Notes under the pieces: generated by a model | Database searches by the model: none | The model's input: only the letters and a program-made list of their open reading frames with translations | Told to the model about the DNA's origin: nothing | Part shown: piece after piece, positions 47,131 through 56,181 of the stretch | How the letters are laid out: every line of letters starts with the position of its first letter | Position numbering within the stretch: position 1 is the stretch's first letter | Assembly (NCBI RefSeq): GCF_000971335.1 | Contig: NZ_JZJL01000003.1 | Coordinates: 1 to 64,000 of the forward strand | Reading direction: 5' to 3' | Length of the DNA: 64,000 bases | DNA from: Chromobacterium vaccinii | Lineage (GTDB): Bacteria; Pseudomonadota; Gammaproteobacteria; Burkholderiales; Chromobacteriaceae | Translations under genes and position numbers: made by a program

Positions 47131-48135
47131 TTAGCCGGCCCTGCCGCCGGCGAAGATCTTCAGGTAATCCATCAACACCGCCTCCAGTTGCAGGCGGATG
47201 TTCAAGGTATGCTGGGAGAACGGCGCCAGCGCGGTCAACGCCTGCTGGCAAGCCATCAGCAGAACGACGTCGCAGCGCGGCGCCAGCGCGGCGAGCGCCC
47301 TCTCCTGATCTGGATAATAGCGGACCCGGCCGGCCAGGCACAGCGCGGCCAGATCGTGCAGCCATTTCTGCAGCCAGGCCAGCGGCTGCGCCAAAGACAG
47401 CTGCTTGTTCTTGTCGATCAACTCCGCCAGTTGCAGCATGCCGGCGAAACTGGGCTGGCCCAGGCCGCGGACGAACTGGGCGCGCAAGGCGGCGAGATCG
47501 GGATCGTGGTCGAACAACGGCGCGCCGCCGTTGTGCGCCAGCTCAGCCTCGGCATCGGCGACGCCCTGCTCCTTCAACCAGGCCAGCGCGGCCGGCTCCG
47601 ACGGACGGGTCAGCGCGAACTGGCGGCAGCGGCTGCGGATGGTGGGCAGCAAGCGCTGCGGCGCGTGCGACACCAGCAGGAACAGCACGGCCTCCGGCGG
47701 CTCCTCCAGTATCTTCAGCAAGGCGTTGGCGGCGGCCAGGTTCAGGTTCTCGGCCGGCTCCACCAGGATCACGCGGCGGCCGGCGCGGTGCGCGGTCAGA
47801 TGGGCGAAATCGATCACCTCGCGCACCGCTTCGATCTTGATCTGCGGCAGCTTGCGCGTGGTCTTGGCTTCCTTGCCCTCCTCCTCCTCGTCGGCGAACG
47901 GCGACAGGCGGCGGAAGTCCGGATGGGTGCCGCTGGCGAACCAGCGGCAGCCCTGGCATTGGCCGCAGGGCTGATGGTGGGCCGCGGGGCTCTCGCACAG
48001 CAGCGACAGCGACAGGTGTTCGGCGAAGGCCAGCTTGCCGATGCCGGCGCCGCCGGTGAACAGCCAGGCGCCCGGCATCCGCTCGCGTTCGGCGGACAGC
48101 CGCGCCCAGTCATCGCTCTGCCACGGATACAGCAT
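47131..48135 (-). CDS. holB: DNA polymerase III subunit delta'
   Basis: Clamp-loader subunit that forms the gamma complex with HolA and DnaX. The 334-residue AAA+ protein begins LYPWQSDDWARL, then a degenerate P-loop (FTGGAGIGKLAFAEHL), the zinc module CGQCQGCRWFASGTHPD, sensor LLVSHAPQRLLPTIRSRC and a helical C-terminal domain. Its ATG overlaps the tmk stop by one base (TGATG). It sits between tmk and pilZ, as in many proteobacteria. Confidence 0.96.
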   Translation of the reverse strand: MLYPWQSDDWARLSAERERMPGAWLFTGGAGIGKLAFAEHLSLSLLCESPAAHHQPCGQCQGCRWFASGTHPDFRRLSPFADEEEEGKEAKTTRKLPQIKIEAVREVIDFAHLTAHRAGRRVILVEPAENLNLAAANALLKILEEPPEAVLFLLVSHAPQRLLPTIRSRCRQFALTRPSEPAALAWLKEQGVADAEAELAHNGGAPLFDHDPDLAALRAQFVRGLGQPSFAGMLQLAELIDKNKQLSLAQPLAWLQKWLHDLAALCLAGRVRYYPDQERALAALAPRCDVVLLMACQQALTALAPFSQHTLNIRLQLEAVLMDYLKIFAGGRAG

Positions 48136-48776
48136 CAGCCGCGCTCCAGCAGGCGCTGCAGATGGACGGCGATGTCGGCCTGGATGTCGGCGATGCCGCG
48201 GCCGGCGTCCAGCACCACGATGCGCTGCGGCGCTTCCTCGGCCCGGCGCAGGTAGGCCGCTCGCACGCGGCGGTGGAAATCGGCGGCCTCTTGCTCGAAA
48301 CGGTCCAGTACCCGGGTGCCGGCCATGCGCCCGGCGGCCACTTCTGTAGGCAGGTCGAACAGCAAGGTCAGGTCCGGCTGCAGGCCGCGCTGCACCCAGT
48401 CTTCCAGCGCGCGGATGCGTTCGAACGGCACGCCGCGGCCGCCGCCCTGGAAGGCGTAGGTGGAGTCGGTGAAGCGGTCGGACACCAGCCAGCGGCCGGC
48501 GGCCAGCGCCGGCTCTATCACTTCGGCGATGTGCTGCTGGCGCGCGGCGAAGGCCAGCAGCGCCTCGGCGTCCAGCGAAGCCACCGTGCCGGGATCCAGC
48601 AGCAGGTCGCGTATCTTTTCCGACAGCGGGGTGCCGCCGGGCTCGCGGGTGAACGCGGCGTCGACATCGCGTCCGGACAGCCAGTCGCGGATGAAGGAGA
48701 GGTGGGTGCTCTTGCCCGCGCCGTCTATGCCTTCCAGCGTGATGAAACGGCCGCGTCGGACCTGCTGCGTGCTCAT
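48135..48776 (-). CDS. tmk: Thymidylate kinase
   Basis: Phosphorylates dTMP to dTDP. The 213-residue protein has the P-loop LEGIDGAGKSTH (residues 14-25), the DRFTDSTYAFQGGGRGV active-site loop and DLTLLFDLPTEVA, with the LID Arg in VLDRFEQEAADF. Length equals E. coli Tmk. The ATG at 48776 overlaps the mltG stop as ATGA; the frame extends upstream only as a shadow of mltG. It is followed by holB with a one-base overlap. Confidence 0.97.
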   Translation of the reverse strand: MSTQQVRRGRFITLEGIDGAGKSTHLSFIRDWLSGRDVDAAFTREPGGTPLSEKIRDLLLDPGTVASLDAEALLAFAARQQHIAEVIEPALAAGRWLVSDRFTDSTYAFQGGGRGVPFERIRALEDWVQRGLQPDLTLLFDLPTEVAAGRMAGTRVLDRFEQEAADFHRRVRAAYLRRAEEAPQRIVVLDAGRGIADIQADIAVHLQRLLERG

Positions 48777-49765
48777 TGCTGGCCTTTCTTCAGGATATAT
48801 TTGCGCACCGCCTGGTTGTGCTCCTCCAGGGTGCTGGAAAACTCGGAACTGCCGTCGCCGCGGGCGACGAAGTACAGCGCGTCGGTTTCGGCCGGCTGGG
48901 CCGCCGCGTACAGCGCGGCCTTGCCCGGCATCGAGATCGGCGTCGGCGTCAGGCCGGCGCGGGTATAGGTATTGTAAGGCGTATCGCGCCGCAGGTCGGC
49001 CTTGCCGATATTGCCTTGGTAGCTGGCGCCCATGCCGTAGATCACCGAGGGATCGGTCTGCAGCCGCATGCCCTTCTTCAAGCGATTGACGAACACCGCC
49101 GCCACCATAGACCGATCCGCCTCGCTGGAGGTTTCCTTCTCGATCAGGCTGGCCATGGTCAACAGCTCGTACGGCGAGGCGTAGGGCAAGCCGGGCTTGC
49201 GCGCCGCCCAAGCGGCGTCAAGCTGCTGCCGCATCGTGGCGTAGGCCTGGCGGTACAAGTCCAGATCGGACGTGCCCGGCGTGAACAGATAGGTGCTGGG
49301 GAAGAACAGGCCCTCGGGGCTGGCGTCTCCCAGACCGATGCGCGCCACCAGATCCACATCACTCAGCTTCCGCGCGTCGTGGCGGATGTCCGGATTTCGC
49401 TCCACCGCCTGGCGCACCTGGCGAAAGGTCCAGCCCTCGATCATGGTCAGGCTGGCCTCGTCCGGATGCCCCTGCACCAACCGATCGAGCACGTCCAGCA
49501 TCGACTGGCTACCGTCCAGACGGTACAGGCCAGCCTTCACCTTGCGGTCCGAGCCGGTGATCCTGGCCAGCGCGACCATCAGCTGGCCGTCGCGTATCGC
49601 GCCGTCCTTCGCCAGCGAATGGGCGATCTGCTTCATCGTGCGGTTGGGGCCGACCAGCAGCTTGTAGCCGCCCGCCGGCATCTCGACCGGCAGCAGCAGC
49701 GCCCAGGCCAGCCACCCCGCCGCGCACAGCAGCAGCAACAACAGAACGCGGGAAATTTTCTTCAT
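48773..49765 (-). CDS. mltG: Endolytic transglycosylase MltG
   Basis: Inner-membrane murein lytic enzyme that cuts nascent glycan strands. The 330-residue protein has one N-terminal membrane helix (VLLLLLLCAAGWLAWALLL), a LysM-like domain and the YceG catalytic core with the Glu in MASLIEKETSSEADR and the LQTDPSVIYGMG, DTPYNTYTRAGLTPTPI and FVARGDGSSEFSSTLEEHN stretches. It heads the mltG-tmk-holB-pilZ-tatD run (four-base overlap with tmk). The 231 bases between its start and the next gene hold no clear feature. Confidence 0.95.
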   Translation of the reverse strand: MKKISRVLLLLLLCAAGWLAWALLLPVEMPAGGYKLLVGPNRTMKQIAHSLAKDGAIRDGQLMVALARITGSDRKVKAGLYRLDGSQSMLDVLDRLVQGHPDEASLTMIEGWTFRQVRQAVERNPDIRHDARKLSDVDLVARIGLGDASPEGLFFPSTYLFTPGTSDLDLYRQAYATMRQQLDAAWAARKPGLPYASPYELLTMASLIEKETSSEADRSMVAAVFVNRLKKGMRLQTDPSVIYGMGASYQGNIGKADLRRDTPYNTYTRAGLTPTPISMPGKAALYAAAQPAETDALYFVARGDGSSEFSSTLEEHNQAVRKYILKKGQQ

Positions 49766-49996
49766 TTAAACGCTTCGCAAATCCAGATGTGACGGCCGCC
49801 ACGGCGACGAAGGCGGAATCATACCAGCAAGCGAGGCTGTCCGACATGACAGCTTGCACTGGCCACAAGCCCGGTAGTTTGCGCCAAATCAATGGTCATT
49901 TGCCGGTTTTTGCCTATTTTTCAGCCTAGACAACCGGTCTCGCGCCGGGCGCTCCTTCACTTTATTCAACAAGATACGGCCAGGGTAGAACAAACG

Positions 49997-50617
49997 ATGA
50001 AACCCTTCTTCAATCTCGGATGCGCGCTGGTCGCCTGGAACGAACTGTGCCGGGTGGCCCGCGGCGGCGACAGCGACCCGCAAACCATCCGCCCCGGCTT
50101 CTGCCAGGGCAGGCACAACCGCCAGTTCGTCTACGCCGAGTCCCCCCGGCTGCTCACTCCCTACCACGGCCTGCTGCTGGAGCCGCTGTGGCTGCTCGAC
50201 ACCCGCCGCGACGGGCGCTGGCAACTGGTGGCCACCGCGCTTGGACACAGCCTCAACCTTCGCTTGCAAACGCTGTTGCGCGCCTGGATGCCGGCCATTC
50301 CCCAGGTGGCGGAGCCGGCGCCCGGCATCGTCAGGCTGCGGCTGGTGGTCCCCGGAATCGATGCCGGTCCGACCCCCGGCCGGCCGATAGACGGCCAGTC
50401 GCCGCTGGTCCGCGGCATCGCGCCTTACCTGGAGCAGGTAGCCAGCGTCGCGCAGTTCGAGGACTCGCGCGACGGCCATCTGCTCGGTGGAGTGGTCAAT
50501 CTGCAAAGCGCGGCCTCCCACCCCGCCGGCGTCCGCGGCGAAGGCTGGCAGGACCTGCTAGGCTGTGACTGGCAACAGTTGCTCCAGTTCAAGATCGCCG
50601 GCCGGGCGGCTGGCTAG
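49997..50617 (+). CDS. Hypothetical protein
   Basis: Not recognised. The 206-residue product has no signal peptide or membrane segment. It has an aromatic/Leu-rich centre (PYHGLLLEPLWLLDTRRDGRW) and a Pro/Gly-rich C-terminal part (GIDAGPTPGRPIDGQSPLVRG). Third codon positions are G/C-rich as in neighbouring genes, which favours a real gene. The start is uncertain: an ATG at 49892 is also in frame, and ribosome binding sites are weak at both; 49997 gives a more natural N-terminus. It lies 54 bases before modA in the same direction, but nothing ties it to molybdate. Confidence 0.5.
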   Translation: MKPFFNLGCALVAWNELCRVARGGDSDPQTIRPGFCQGRHNRQFVYAESPRLLTPYHGLLLEPLWLLDTRRDGRWQLVATALGHSLNLRLQTLLRAWMPAIPQVAEPAPGIVRLRLVVPGIDAGPTPGRPIDGQSPLVRGIAPYLEQVASVAQFEDSRDGHLLGGVVNLQSAASHPAGVRGEGWQDLLGCDWQQLLQFKIAGRAAG

Positions 50618-50670
50618 CCGCCGGCCTTTGGCAGCATAATGGGCGGATGATCCAGTCCCCGGAGTCCGCC

Positions 50671-51399
50671 ATGCCGCGCCTGCGCCTTGCCCTGCTGTGC
50701 CTGATCCTCTCCCCCCTCGCCCTAGCCGACACCGTCAATGTCGCCGTCGCCAGCAATTTCCAGCAGACCCTGGACAAGATCGCCAAATCCTTCAAGGCCG
50801 CCACCGGACACGACGTCAAGGCCAGCGCCGGCGCGTCCGGCAAGCTGGCCGCGCAAATCCGCCAGGGCGCGCCGTTCGAGGTGTTCCTGTCCGCCGACGA
50901 CGAACGCCCGACCGAGTTGGCCAAGGCCGGCGTAGGCCAGGCCTCCAGCCAGTTCACCTATGCTTACGGCCAACTGGCGCTGTGGAGCAAGCAGCGCGAC
51001 GACGCCGGCGAAGCGGCGCTGCGCCAGGGCAATTTCGCCAAGCTTGCCGTCGCCAACCCGGCCACCGCGCCCTACGGCCGCGCCGCGATGGAAACGCTGG
51101 CCGCGCTGAAGCTGGAAGCGGCGGTGAAATCCAGGCTGCTGACCGGCGACAATATCGGCCAGACCATGCAGTTCGCCGATGTCGGCGGCGCCGACTTCGC
51201 CTTCGTCGCCTATTCCCAATTGCTGGAGCAAGGCATACACAGCCGCTACTGGCTGGTGCCTGAAAAACTGCATCAGCCGATCCGCCAGGACGCGCTGCTG
51301 ATCAAGCCCACCCCGGCCGCGACCGCGCTGATGGCCTTCCTCAAAGGCGAGCAGGCGCGCGCGCTGATGGCCCAGGCCGGCTATCGCTTCAAGCCGTGA
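50671..51399 (+). CDS. modA: Molybdate-binding periplasmic protein
   Basis: Periplasmic receptor of the molybdate ABC transporter. The 242-residue protein has a signal peptide (MPRLRLALLCLILSPLALA), then the ModA core VNVAVASNFQQTLDKIAKSFKAATGHDVKASAGASGKLAAQI, FEVFLSADDERP, the AVANPATAPYGRAA hinge and DVGGADFAFVAYSQL. GGAG precedes the ATG at 50671, and starting at 50647 would bury the signal peptide. Its stop overlaps the modB start (GTGA). No modC follows. Confidence 0.94.
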   Translation: MPRLRLALLCLILSPLALADTVNVAVASNFQQTLDKIAKSFKAATGHDVKASAGASGKLAAQIRQGAPFEVFLSADDERPTELAKAGVGQASSQFTYAYGQLALWSKQRDDAGEAALRQGNFAKLAVANPATAPYGRAAMETLAALKLEAAVKSRLLTGDNIGQTMQFADVGGADFAFVAYSQLLEQGIHSRYWLVPEKLHQPIRQDALLIKPTPAATALMAFLKGEQARALMAQAGYRFKP

Positions 51400-52070
51400 G
51401 TCCCCAGGACTGGAGCGCGATCGCGCTGACATTGCGCCTGGCCGGCATCAGCACCCTGCTGCTGCTGGCCCTGTGCATTCCCTGCGCCTGGTGGCTGGCG
51501 CATAGCCGCTCCCGGCTGCGCCCATTCATGGAGGCCGGCGCCATGCTGCCGCTGGTGCTGCCGCCGACGGTGCTGGGCTTCTACCTGCTGCTGGCTTTCG
51601 GACCGCACGGGCCGGTCGGGAAGCTAACCTCCTCGCTGGGCCTGTCCGGCCTCGCCTTCACCTTTCCCGGCGTGGTGCTCGCCTCCATCCTGTACTCGCT
51701 GCCCTTCGTGCTGCAGCCCTTGCTGGCCAGTTTCCGCGCGGTGCGGCAGGAAGAGCTGGAAAGCGCCCTGCTGCTGGGAGCGGGGCGCTGGCAGCGGATG
51801 CGCCACGTGATCCTGCCATCCTGCCGCAGCGGCCTGTTGAGCGCGGCCTGCCTGGGTTTCGCGCATACGGTCGGCGAATTCGGCGTGGTGCTGATGATAG
51901 GCGGCAACATCGACGGCGAAACGCGCGTGATATCGATCGCGCTGTACAATCAAGTGGAGCAGGCCAACTATGGCGCGGCCCACCAGCTGGCGCTGATGTT
52001 GCTGCTGTTTTCACTGGCGGCGTTGAGCGCCGTTTATTGGCTGAACGCCAGACAAAAACAATCGGAATGA
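51396..52070 (+). CDS. modB: Molybdate ABC transporter permease
   Basis: Inner-membrane channel of the molybdate transporter. The 224-residue protein has about five membrane helices and the permease cytoplasmic loop GAGRWQRMRHVILPSCRSGLL after EELESALLLG, the segment that contacts the ATPase. LPLVLPPTVLGFYLLLAFG and HTVGEFGVVLMIGGNI are typical of ModB. The GTG start overlaps the modA stop. The ATPase ModC, which would normally follow, is absent: the next gene is an unrelated PsiF-repeat protein, so it must act with an ATPase encoded elsewhere. Confidence 0.94.
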   Translation: MSPQDWSAIALTLRLAGISTLLLLALCIPCAWWLAHSRSRLRPFMEAGAMLPLVLPPTVLGFYLLLAFGPHGPVGKLTSSLGLSGLAFTFPGVVLASILYSLPFVLQPLLASFRAVRQEELESALLLGAGRWQRMRHVILPSCRSGLLSAACLGFAHTVGEFGVVLMIGGNIDGETRVISIALYNQVEQANYGAAHQLALMLLLFSLAALSAVYWLNARQKQSE

Positions 52071-52111
52071 CATCCGCCCGCGCCGCGGGCCTTCAATGGA
52101 GACCAACCATC

Positions 52112-52366
52112 ATGCGCAAATCCGTGCTGATCGCCGTACTCGCCCTGTTCAGCGCCAATCTGGCGCTGGCCGACGCCGCCTGCGACGCCAAGGCCGCCGA
52201 AAAGAAACTGGCCGGCGCCGCCAAGCAAAGCTTCCTGAAAAAATGCGAAAAAGACACCGTCGCCGCCCAGACCAGCTGTGACGCCAAGGCTGCGGAAAAG
52301 AAACTGGCCGGCGCCGCCAAGCAGAGCTTCGCCAAGAAATGCGTGAAGGACGCGATGGCCAAGTAA
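52112..52366 (+). CDS. PsiF-repeat exported protein
   Basis: The 84-residue product has a signal peptide (MRKSVLIAVLALFSANLALA) and then two copies of a PsiF-like repeat, CDAKAAEKKLAGAAKQSF followed by KKC, nearly identical to each other. E. coli PsiF is a phosphate-starvation-inducible protein of unknown function. Each repeat has two Cys. The gene lies 41 bases after modB and ends in a strong terminator, so it could be the last gene of the mod transcript. The ATG at 52112 was chosen because the signal peptide begins there. Confidence 0.82.
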   Translation: MRKSVLIAVLALFSANLALADAACDAKAAEKKLAGAAKQSFLKKCEKDTVAAQTSCDAKAAEKKLAGAAKQSFAKKCVKDAMAK

Positions 52367-52382
52367 GCGCCCTCCCCCGCAT

Positions 52383-52415
52383 ACGGCATGCCGCCTCGCG
52401 CCATGCCGTTTTTTT
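52383..52415 (+). terminator. Intrinsic terminator after the PsiF-repeat gene
   Basis: Stem ACGGCATG/CATGCCGT (52383-52390 and 52402-52409), then seven T. Confidence 0.88.
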
Positions 52416-52539
52416 GTGTCTCGCTTACGCCAAACCCCACATGCGGACACACGGCCAAAATCGACAAAAATACTGAATAAGCAATGACTTGATCGATTTG
52501 ATCTACACTTGAACAAGATGTGGCTTGTGAGTGTTGGCA

Positions 52540-54072
52540 ATGAACTCCCTGTCCGGATACAACTCCTCTTTCTCGTCTTTCGACAGCCTGCTGCCAAACT
52601 TGAGCAGTTTGTTGTCGAGCGGGCTACTGCTGGGTTCGTCCAGCGCCGCCAGCCAGAGCAGCGCCAGCAGCAGCGCAACCGATCCGATCCAGATCGAGTT
52701 GTCCACGCTGGGCCAGCTGATGTCGATTCTCGGCACTTTCCAAAGCAGTCTGCAGCAGATTTACGCGCCGTCGATACAATTCGGCGGCGGCACCGCCAGC
52801 AGCAGCAATCCCGCCGTGGCCAGCGTCAGCACCTCCACCGGCGCGCAGAACGCCAGCTACCTGCTCAATGTTTCCCAACTGGCTCAAGCGCACAGCGCGA
52901 CCACAAGCTTCTCGCTGTCCGACAGCGGCACCACCGTGGTGGGCAGCGGCAGCCTGACCATCGCCACCGGCAGCTATGCCTACACCAGCTCGACCTCGGC
53001 CACCAGCTTCACCGCCAACGACACGCCGGTGACCATCAGCATCAGCAACGGCACCCTGTCCAGCATCGCCAGCTCGATCAACGGCGCCAACGCCGGGGTG
53101 GTGGCCAACGTGGTGCAGAACGCGTCCGGCGCCTATCAATTGCAGATCAGCCAGGCCAGCACCGGCGCCAGCAACAATTTCAAGATCACGGTCAGCGACA
53201 ACGACGGCAACAACACCGACCAGAGCGGCCTGTCGCGGCTGGCCTTCGACCAGACCCTGGCCGTGGGCAGCGGCCAAAACCTGACCCAGACCCAGGCCGC
53301 GCTGAACGCCAGCTACACCATCAACGGGGCATCCGGCTCCAACGGCAGCAATTTCGGCATTCAGCTGGGCAGCGGCGTTTCGGCCAACCTGCTGGCGACC
53401 GGCAGCAGCAACATCTCGGTCAACGTCGACTTCGGCCAGCTCAATACCAACGCCCAGTCGCTGGCCAGCGCCTTCAATACCGCCCAGGGCTCCATCAACA
53501 GCCTGCTGGGCAACCAGGTGCTGCCGAGCAACGATCCGATCGCCGCCATGCTGCCGCGGATGCTGAATCAGCAGGTACAGAACAGCTACAGCAACGGCAG
53601 CTCGCTGCTTACCATGCTGAGCCAGGTCGGCCTCAGCTACCAGAGCCCGGCGCAATACGGACTGGGCGGCACGCTGAACCTCAACGTCAATTCGCTGCAG
53701 GCGGCGTACAACAGCGACTCCAGCGGCGCCGCCAACCTGCTGTACACGGCGGCGCAATCTCTGAACGCGCTCGCCAACAGCTACACCTCGCAGGGCAGCG
53801 GCTCGCTGGTCAATGAAACCCGCGCGCTGCAAGCCCAGCAACGCAACCGGCAACTGGTGATCCACACCCCGCAAACGCCCAATACCTTTCCGTTCAACTT
53901 GCAGAACCTGCTCAGTTACCCGTCCGGCAACAGCATGCTGTCCGCCCAGCAGATCAGCGGCCTCGCAATGTACGCGCTGGTGTATTCGATCGGCGCGCCC
54001 TACACGCTGAACGCGCTGCTGGTGGGCCAGGGACTGGGCCTGTCCAGCAGCGGTTTCTCCGCCACCGCCTGA
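52540..54072 (+). CDS. Orphan FliD-like (flagellar cap domain) protein
   Basis: The 510-residue protein is Ser/Asn/Gly-rich. Its middle part resembles flagellar hook-associated protein 2: SSNPAVASVSTSTGAQNASYLLNVSQLAQAHS is like FliD_N, then GTLSSIASSINGANAGVVANVVQNASGAYQLQIS, and later LNASYTINGASGSNGSNFGIQLGSGV, the FliD_C entry. The terminal coiled-coil parts of a true cap are replaced: residues 1-50 are Ser-rich and the C-terminus is hydrophobic (MYALVYSIGAPYTLNALLVG). There are no cysteines, no signal peptide and no flagellar genes nearby. The start may be the GTG at 52531 or the ATG at 52540. The role is unknown. Confidence 0.65.
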   Translation: MNSLSGYNSSFSSFDSLLPNLSSLLSSGLLLGSSSAASQSSASSSATDPIQIELSTLGQLMSILGTFQSSLQQIYAPSIQFGGGTASSSNPAVASVSTSTGAQNASYLLNVSQLAQAHSATTSFSLSDSGTTVVGSGSLTIATGSYAYTSSTSATSFTANDTPVTISISNGTLSSIASSINGANAGVVANVVQNASGAYQLQISQASTGASNNFKITVSDNDGNNTDQSGLSRLAFDQTLAVGSGQNLTQTQAALNASYTINGASGSNGSNFGIQLGSGVSANLLATGSSNISVNVDFGQLNTNAQSLASAFNTAQGSINSLLGNQVLPSNDPIAAMLPRMLNQQVQNSYSNGSSLLTMLSQVGLSYQSPAQYGLGGTLNLNVNSLQAAYNSDSSGAANLLYTAAQSLNALANSYTSQGSGSLVNETRALQAQQRNRQLVIHTPQTPNTFPFNLQNLLSYPSGNSMLSAQQISGLAMYALVYSIGAPYTLNALLVGQGLGLSSSGFSATA

Positions 54073-54152
54073 ACCGCGTTCCCCTTAGCTTTGCCCTTCT
54101 CGGCGTTTGCCGGTAAAATTCATCGGATGATTGGATGTTTAAGCCAGGATCT

Positions 54153-54842
54153 ATGAATATTTCCGCCGCGAAACGCTCGCTGGTCGACATCGCCGTCGAC
54201 AACCTTGGCCGCCAGCTGGAACAAGGCCGCTGGCCGGTGGGGAGCCGCATTCCCACCGAACCCGAACTGGCCGACGAGCTGGGCATCAGCCGCAACACCG
54301 TGCGCGAGGCGGTGCGGGTGCTGCTGTACGCCGGTCTGCTGGAAGTGCGCCAGGGCGATGGCACCTATGTGCGGGCCATCGTCAATCCGGGCGAGGCGAT
54401 GCGCGCGATCAGCCGCGCCAGCCTGCGCGAACACCTGGAAGTGCGCTGCCTGCTGGAAGAAAGCGCCGCGCGGCTGGCCGCCGAGCGCGCCGGCGGCGCC
54501 GACATCGCCCGCATCGCCGCCACGCTGGAAGGGCTGCGGCCGCAGGACGGCGAAACGCCGGAAAGCTACGCCGAGCGGGACCTCGCCTTCCATGTCGCCA
54601 TCGCCGACGCCAGCGGCAACCAGGCGCTGGCCGGCCTCTACCACTTTTTCTCGCGCGCGGTGCGGCAAAGCGTTCAGGACTCGATCCGCGACGAAGCGCT
54701 GCCCGACCCGGACTTGGCCGCCCACGCCGCCATCTTCGACGCGATCCGGCAAGGCCGGCCAGACGAAGCCGGCCAAGCTGCCGCCGCCATCACCCGCCCG
54801 CTGCTGGCCACGCTGGACCGGCTGCTGGACAAGCAACAATAA
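54153..54842 (+). CDS. GntR/FadR family transcriptional regulator
   Basis: The 229-residue protein has an N-terminal winged helix (WPVGSRIPTEPELADELGISRNTVREAVRVLLYAGLLEVRQGDGTYV) and a C-terminal FCD all-helical ligand domain with metal-site residues in ERDLAFHVAIADASGNQAL and AAHAAIFDAIRQG. This is the FadR subfamily. An ATG at 54135 is also in frame; 54153 was preferred because AGGA precedes it and a TAAAAT -10 lies at 54113-54118. It is 12 bases before the CynX-type transporter, which it likely controls. Confidence 0.9.
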   Translation: MNISAAKRSLVDIAVDNLGRQLEQGRWPVGSRIPTEPELADELGISRNTVREAVRVLLYAGLLEVRQGDGTYVRAIVNPGEAMRAISRASLREHLEVRCLLEESAARLAAERAGGADIARIAATLEGLRPQDGETPESYAERDLAFHVAIADASGNQALAGLYHFFSRAVRQSVQDSIRDEALPDPDLAAHAAIFDAIRQGRPDEAGQAAAAITRPLLATLDRLLDKQQ

Positions 54843-54854
54843 GAAGGAAGCACG

Positions 54855-56117
54855 ATGCAAGAAAATACGGGTCGGCCCCAAGCCATCGCCGACGAACTGT
54901 TGATCGATGACGACACCCCCTCCGCCATGCCGCAAACCGGCAGCCGCAAGCGCGCGCTGCTGTTGCTGCTGGGACTGGTGCTGGTGGGGCTCAATCTGCG
55001 GCCGGCGCTGTCCAGCCTGGCGCCGGTGCTGGCCATGGTCAGCGCCGATACCGGCCTCAGCCCAGCCATGGCCGGCCTGCTGACCACCCTGCCGGTGGCC
55101 TGCCTGGGCATCTTCGGTCCGTTGGCGCCGCATCTGGCCCGCCGCCTGGGCAGCGAGAAAACCATCGCCGTCGTCCTGCTGGCCCTGGCCGCCGGCATCC
55201 TGCTGCGCACCCAGCTGGGCCTGTTCGGCCTGTTCGCCGGCTCGGCGCTGGCCGGCGCCGCCATCGGCGTGATCGGCGTGCTGTTGCCCGGCATCGTCAA
55301 ACGCGACTTCGCCAGCCGGGCCGGCCTGATGACCGGCGTCTACACCATGGCGCTGTGCCTGGGCGCGGCGCTGGCCGCGGGCTTCACCGTTCCGGTGGCC
55401 GAGCACTTCAGCCACGACTGGCGGCCCGCGCTGGCCTTGTGGGCCTTGCCGGCGGCGCTGGCGCTGGCCGTCTGGTGGCCGCAGATGAACACCCGCCACG
55501 CCGCCGGCCGCGGCCAGTGGCGGGTCAGCGGCCTGCTTCGCGACCCGCTGGCCTGGCAGGTGACGCTGTTCATGGGCCTGCAATCGTCGCTGGCCTACAT
55601 CGTGTTCGGCTGGCTGCCCTCCATCCTGATGGACCGCGGCCTGACCGCGATGCAGGGCGGACTGATGCTGTCGCTGTCCACCATGGTGCAGGTGCCGGCG
55701 TCGCTGCTGGTGCCGATCCTGGCCCACCGCTGCCGCAACCAGCGCCCGCCGATCGCCATCACGCTGCTGGCGGTGATCGCCGGCTTGCTGGGCATGCTGT
55801 ACGCGCCCACCGGCAGCCTGATGCTGTGGGCGGCGCTGCTGGGCTTCGGCCAGGGCGGCCTGTTCAGCACCGCGCTGAGCCTGCTGGCGCACCGCTCTCC
55901 CGACCAGCACGTGGCGGCCAGCCTGTCCGGCATGGCCCAGGGCATAGGCTATATGCTGGCCTCGATGGGCCCGTTCGCCGTCGGCCTGATCCGCGGCCAC
56001 AGCCACGAAGCCTGGCCGCTGGCGCTGCTGTTCAGCCTGATCGCCGCCGCGGCCTTCTCCGTCGGCATGCTGGCAGGCCGCAAGCGGCTGGTCGGCGTCA
56101 AGGCCGAACCGGTCTGA
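54855..56117 (+). CDS. MFS transporter, CynX/NimT family
   Basis: The 420-residue inner-membrane protein has about 12 helices and the CynX/NimT signature VLVGLNLRPALSSLAPVL at helix 1 and ARRLGSEKTI between helices 2 and 3. Members export or import cyanate, 2-nitroimidazole or related small molecules; the substrate here is unknown. The 45-residue polar N-terminus (QENTGRPQAIADELLIDDD) is longer than usual. AAGGAAG precedes the ATG. It pairs with the upstream GntR regulator and is closed by a strong terminator. Confidence 0.9.
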   Translation: MQENTGRPQAIADELLIDDDTPSAMPQTGSRKRALLLLLGLVLVGLNLRPALSSLAPVLAMVSADTGLSPAMAGLLTTLPVACLGIFGPLAPHLARRLGSEKTIAVVLLALAAGILLRTQLGLFGLFAGSALAGAAIGVIGVLLPGIVKRDFASRAGLMTGVYTMALCLGAALAAGFTVPVAEHFSHDWRPALALWALPAALALAVWWPQMNTRHAAGRGQWRVSGLLRDPLAWQVTLFMGLQSSLAYIVFGWLPSILMDRGLTAMQGGLMLSLSTMVQVPASLLVPILAHRCRNQRPPIAITLLAVIAGLLGMLYAPTGSLMLWAALLGFGQGGLFSTALSLLAHRSPDQHVAASLSGMAQGIGYMLASMGPFAVGLIRGHSHEAWPLALLFSLIAAAAFSVGMLAGRKRLVGVKAEPV

Positions 56118-56134
56118 TCCTGCCGCGCCATGAC

Positions 56135-56165
56135 AAAGCCCCGCCGTTTCGGCGGGGCTTTTTCT
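56135..56165 (+). terminator. Intrinsic terminator of the GntR-transporter operon
   Basis: Stem AAAGCCCCGCC/GGCGGGGCTTT (56135-56145 and 56151-56161), then further T. Confidence 0.9.
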
Positions 56166-56181
56166 CATCCAGACAAACGAC

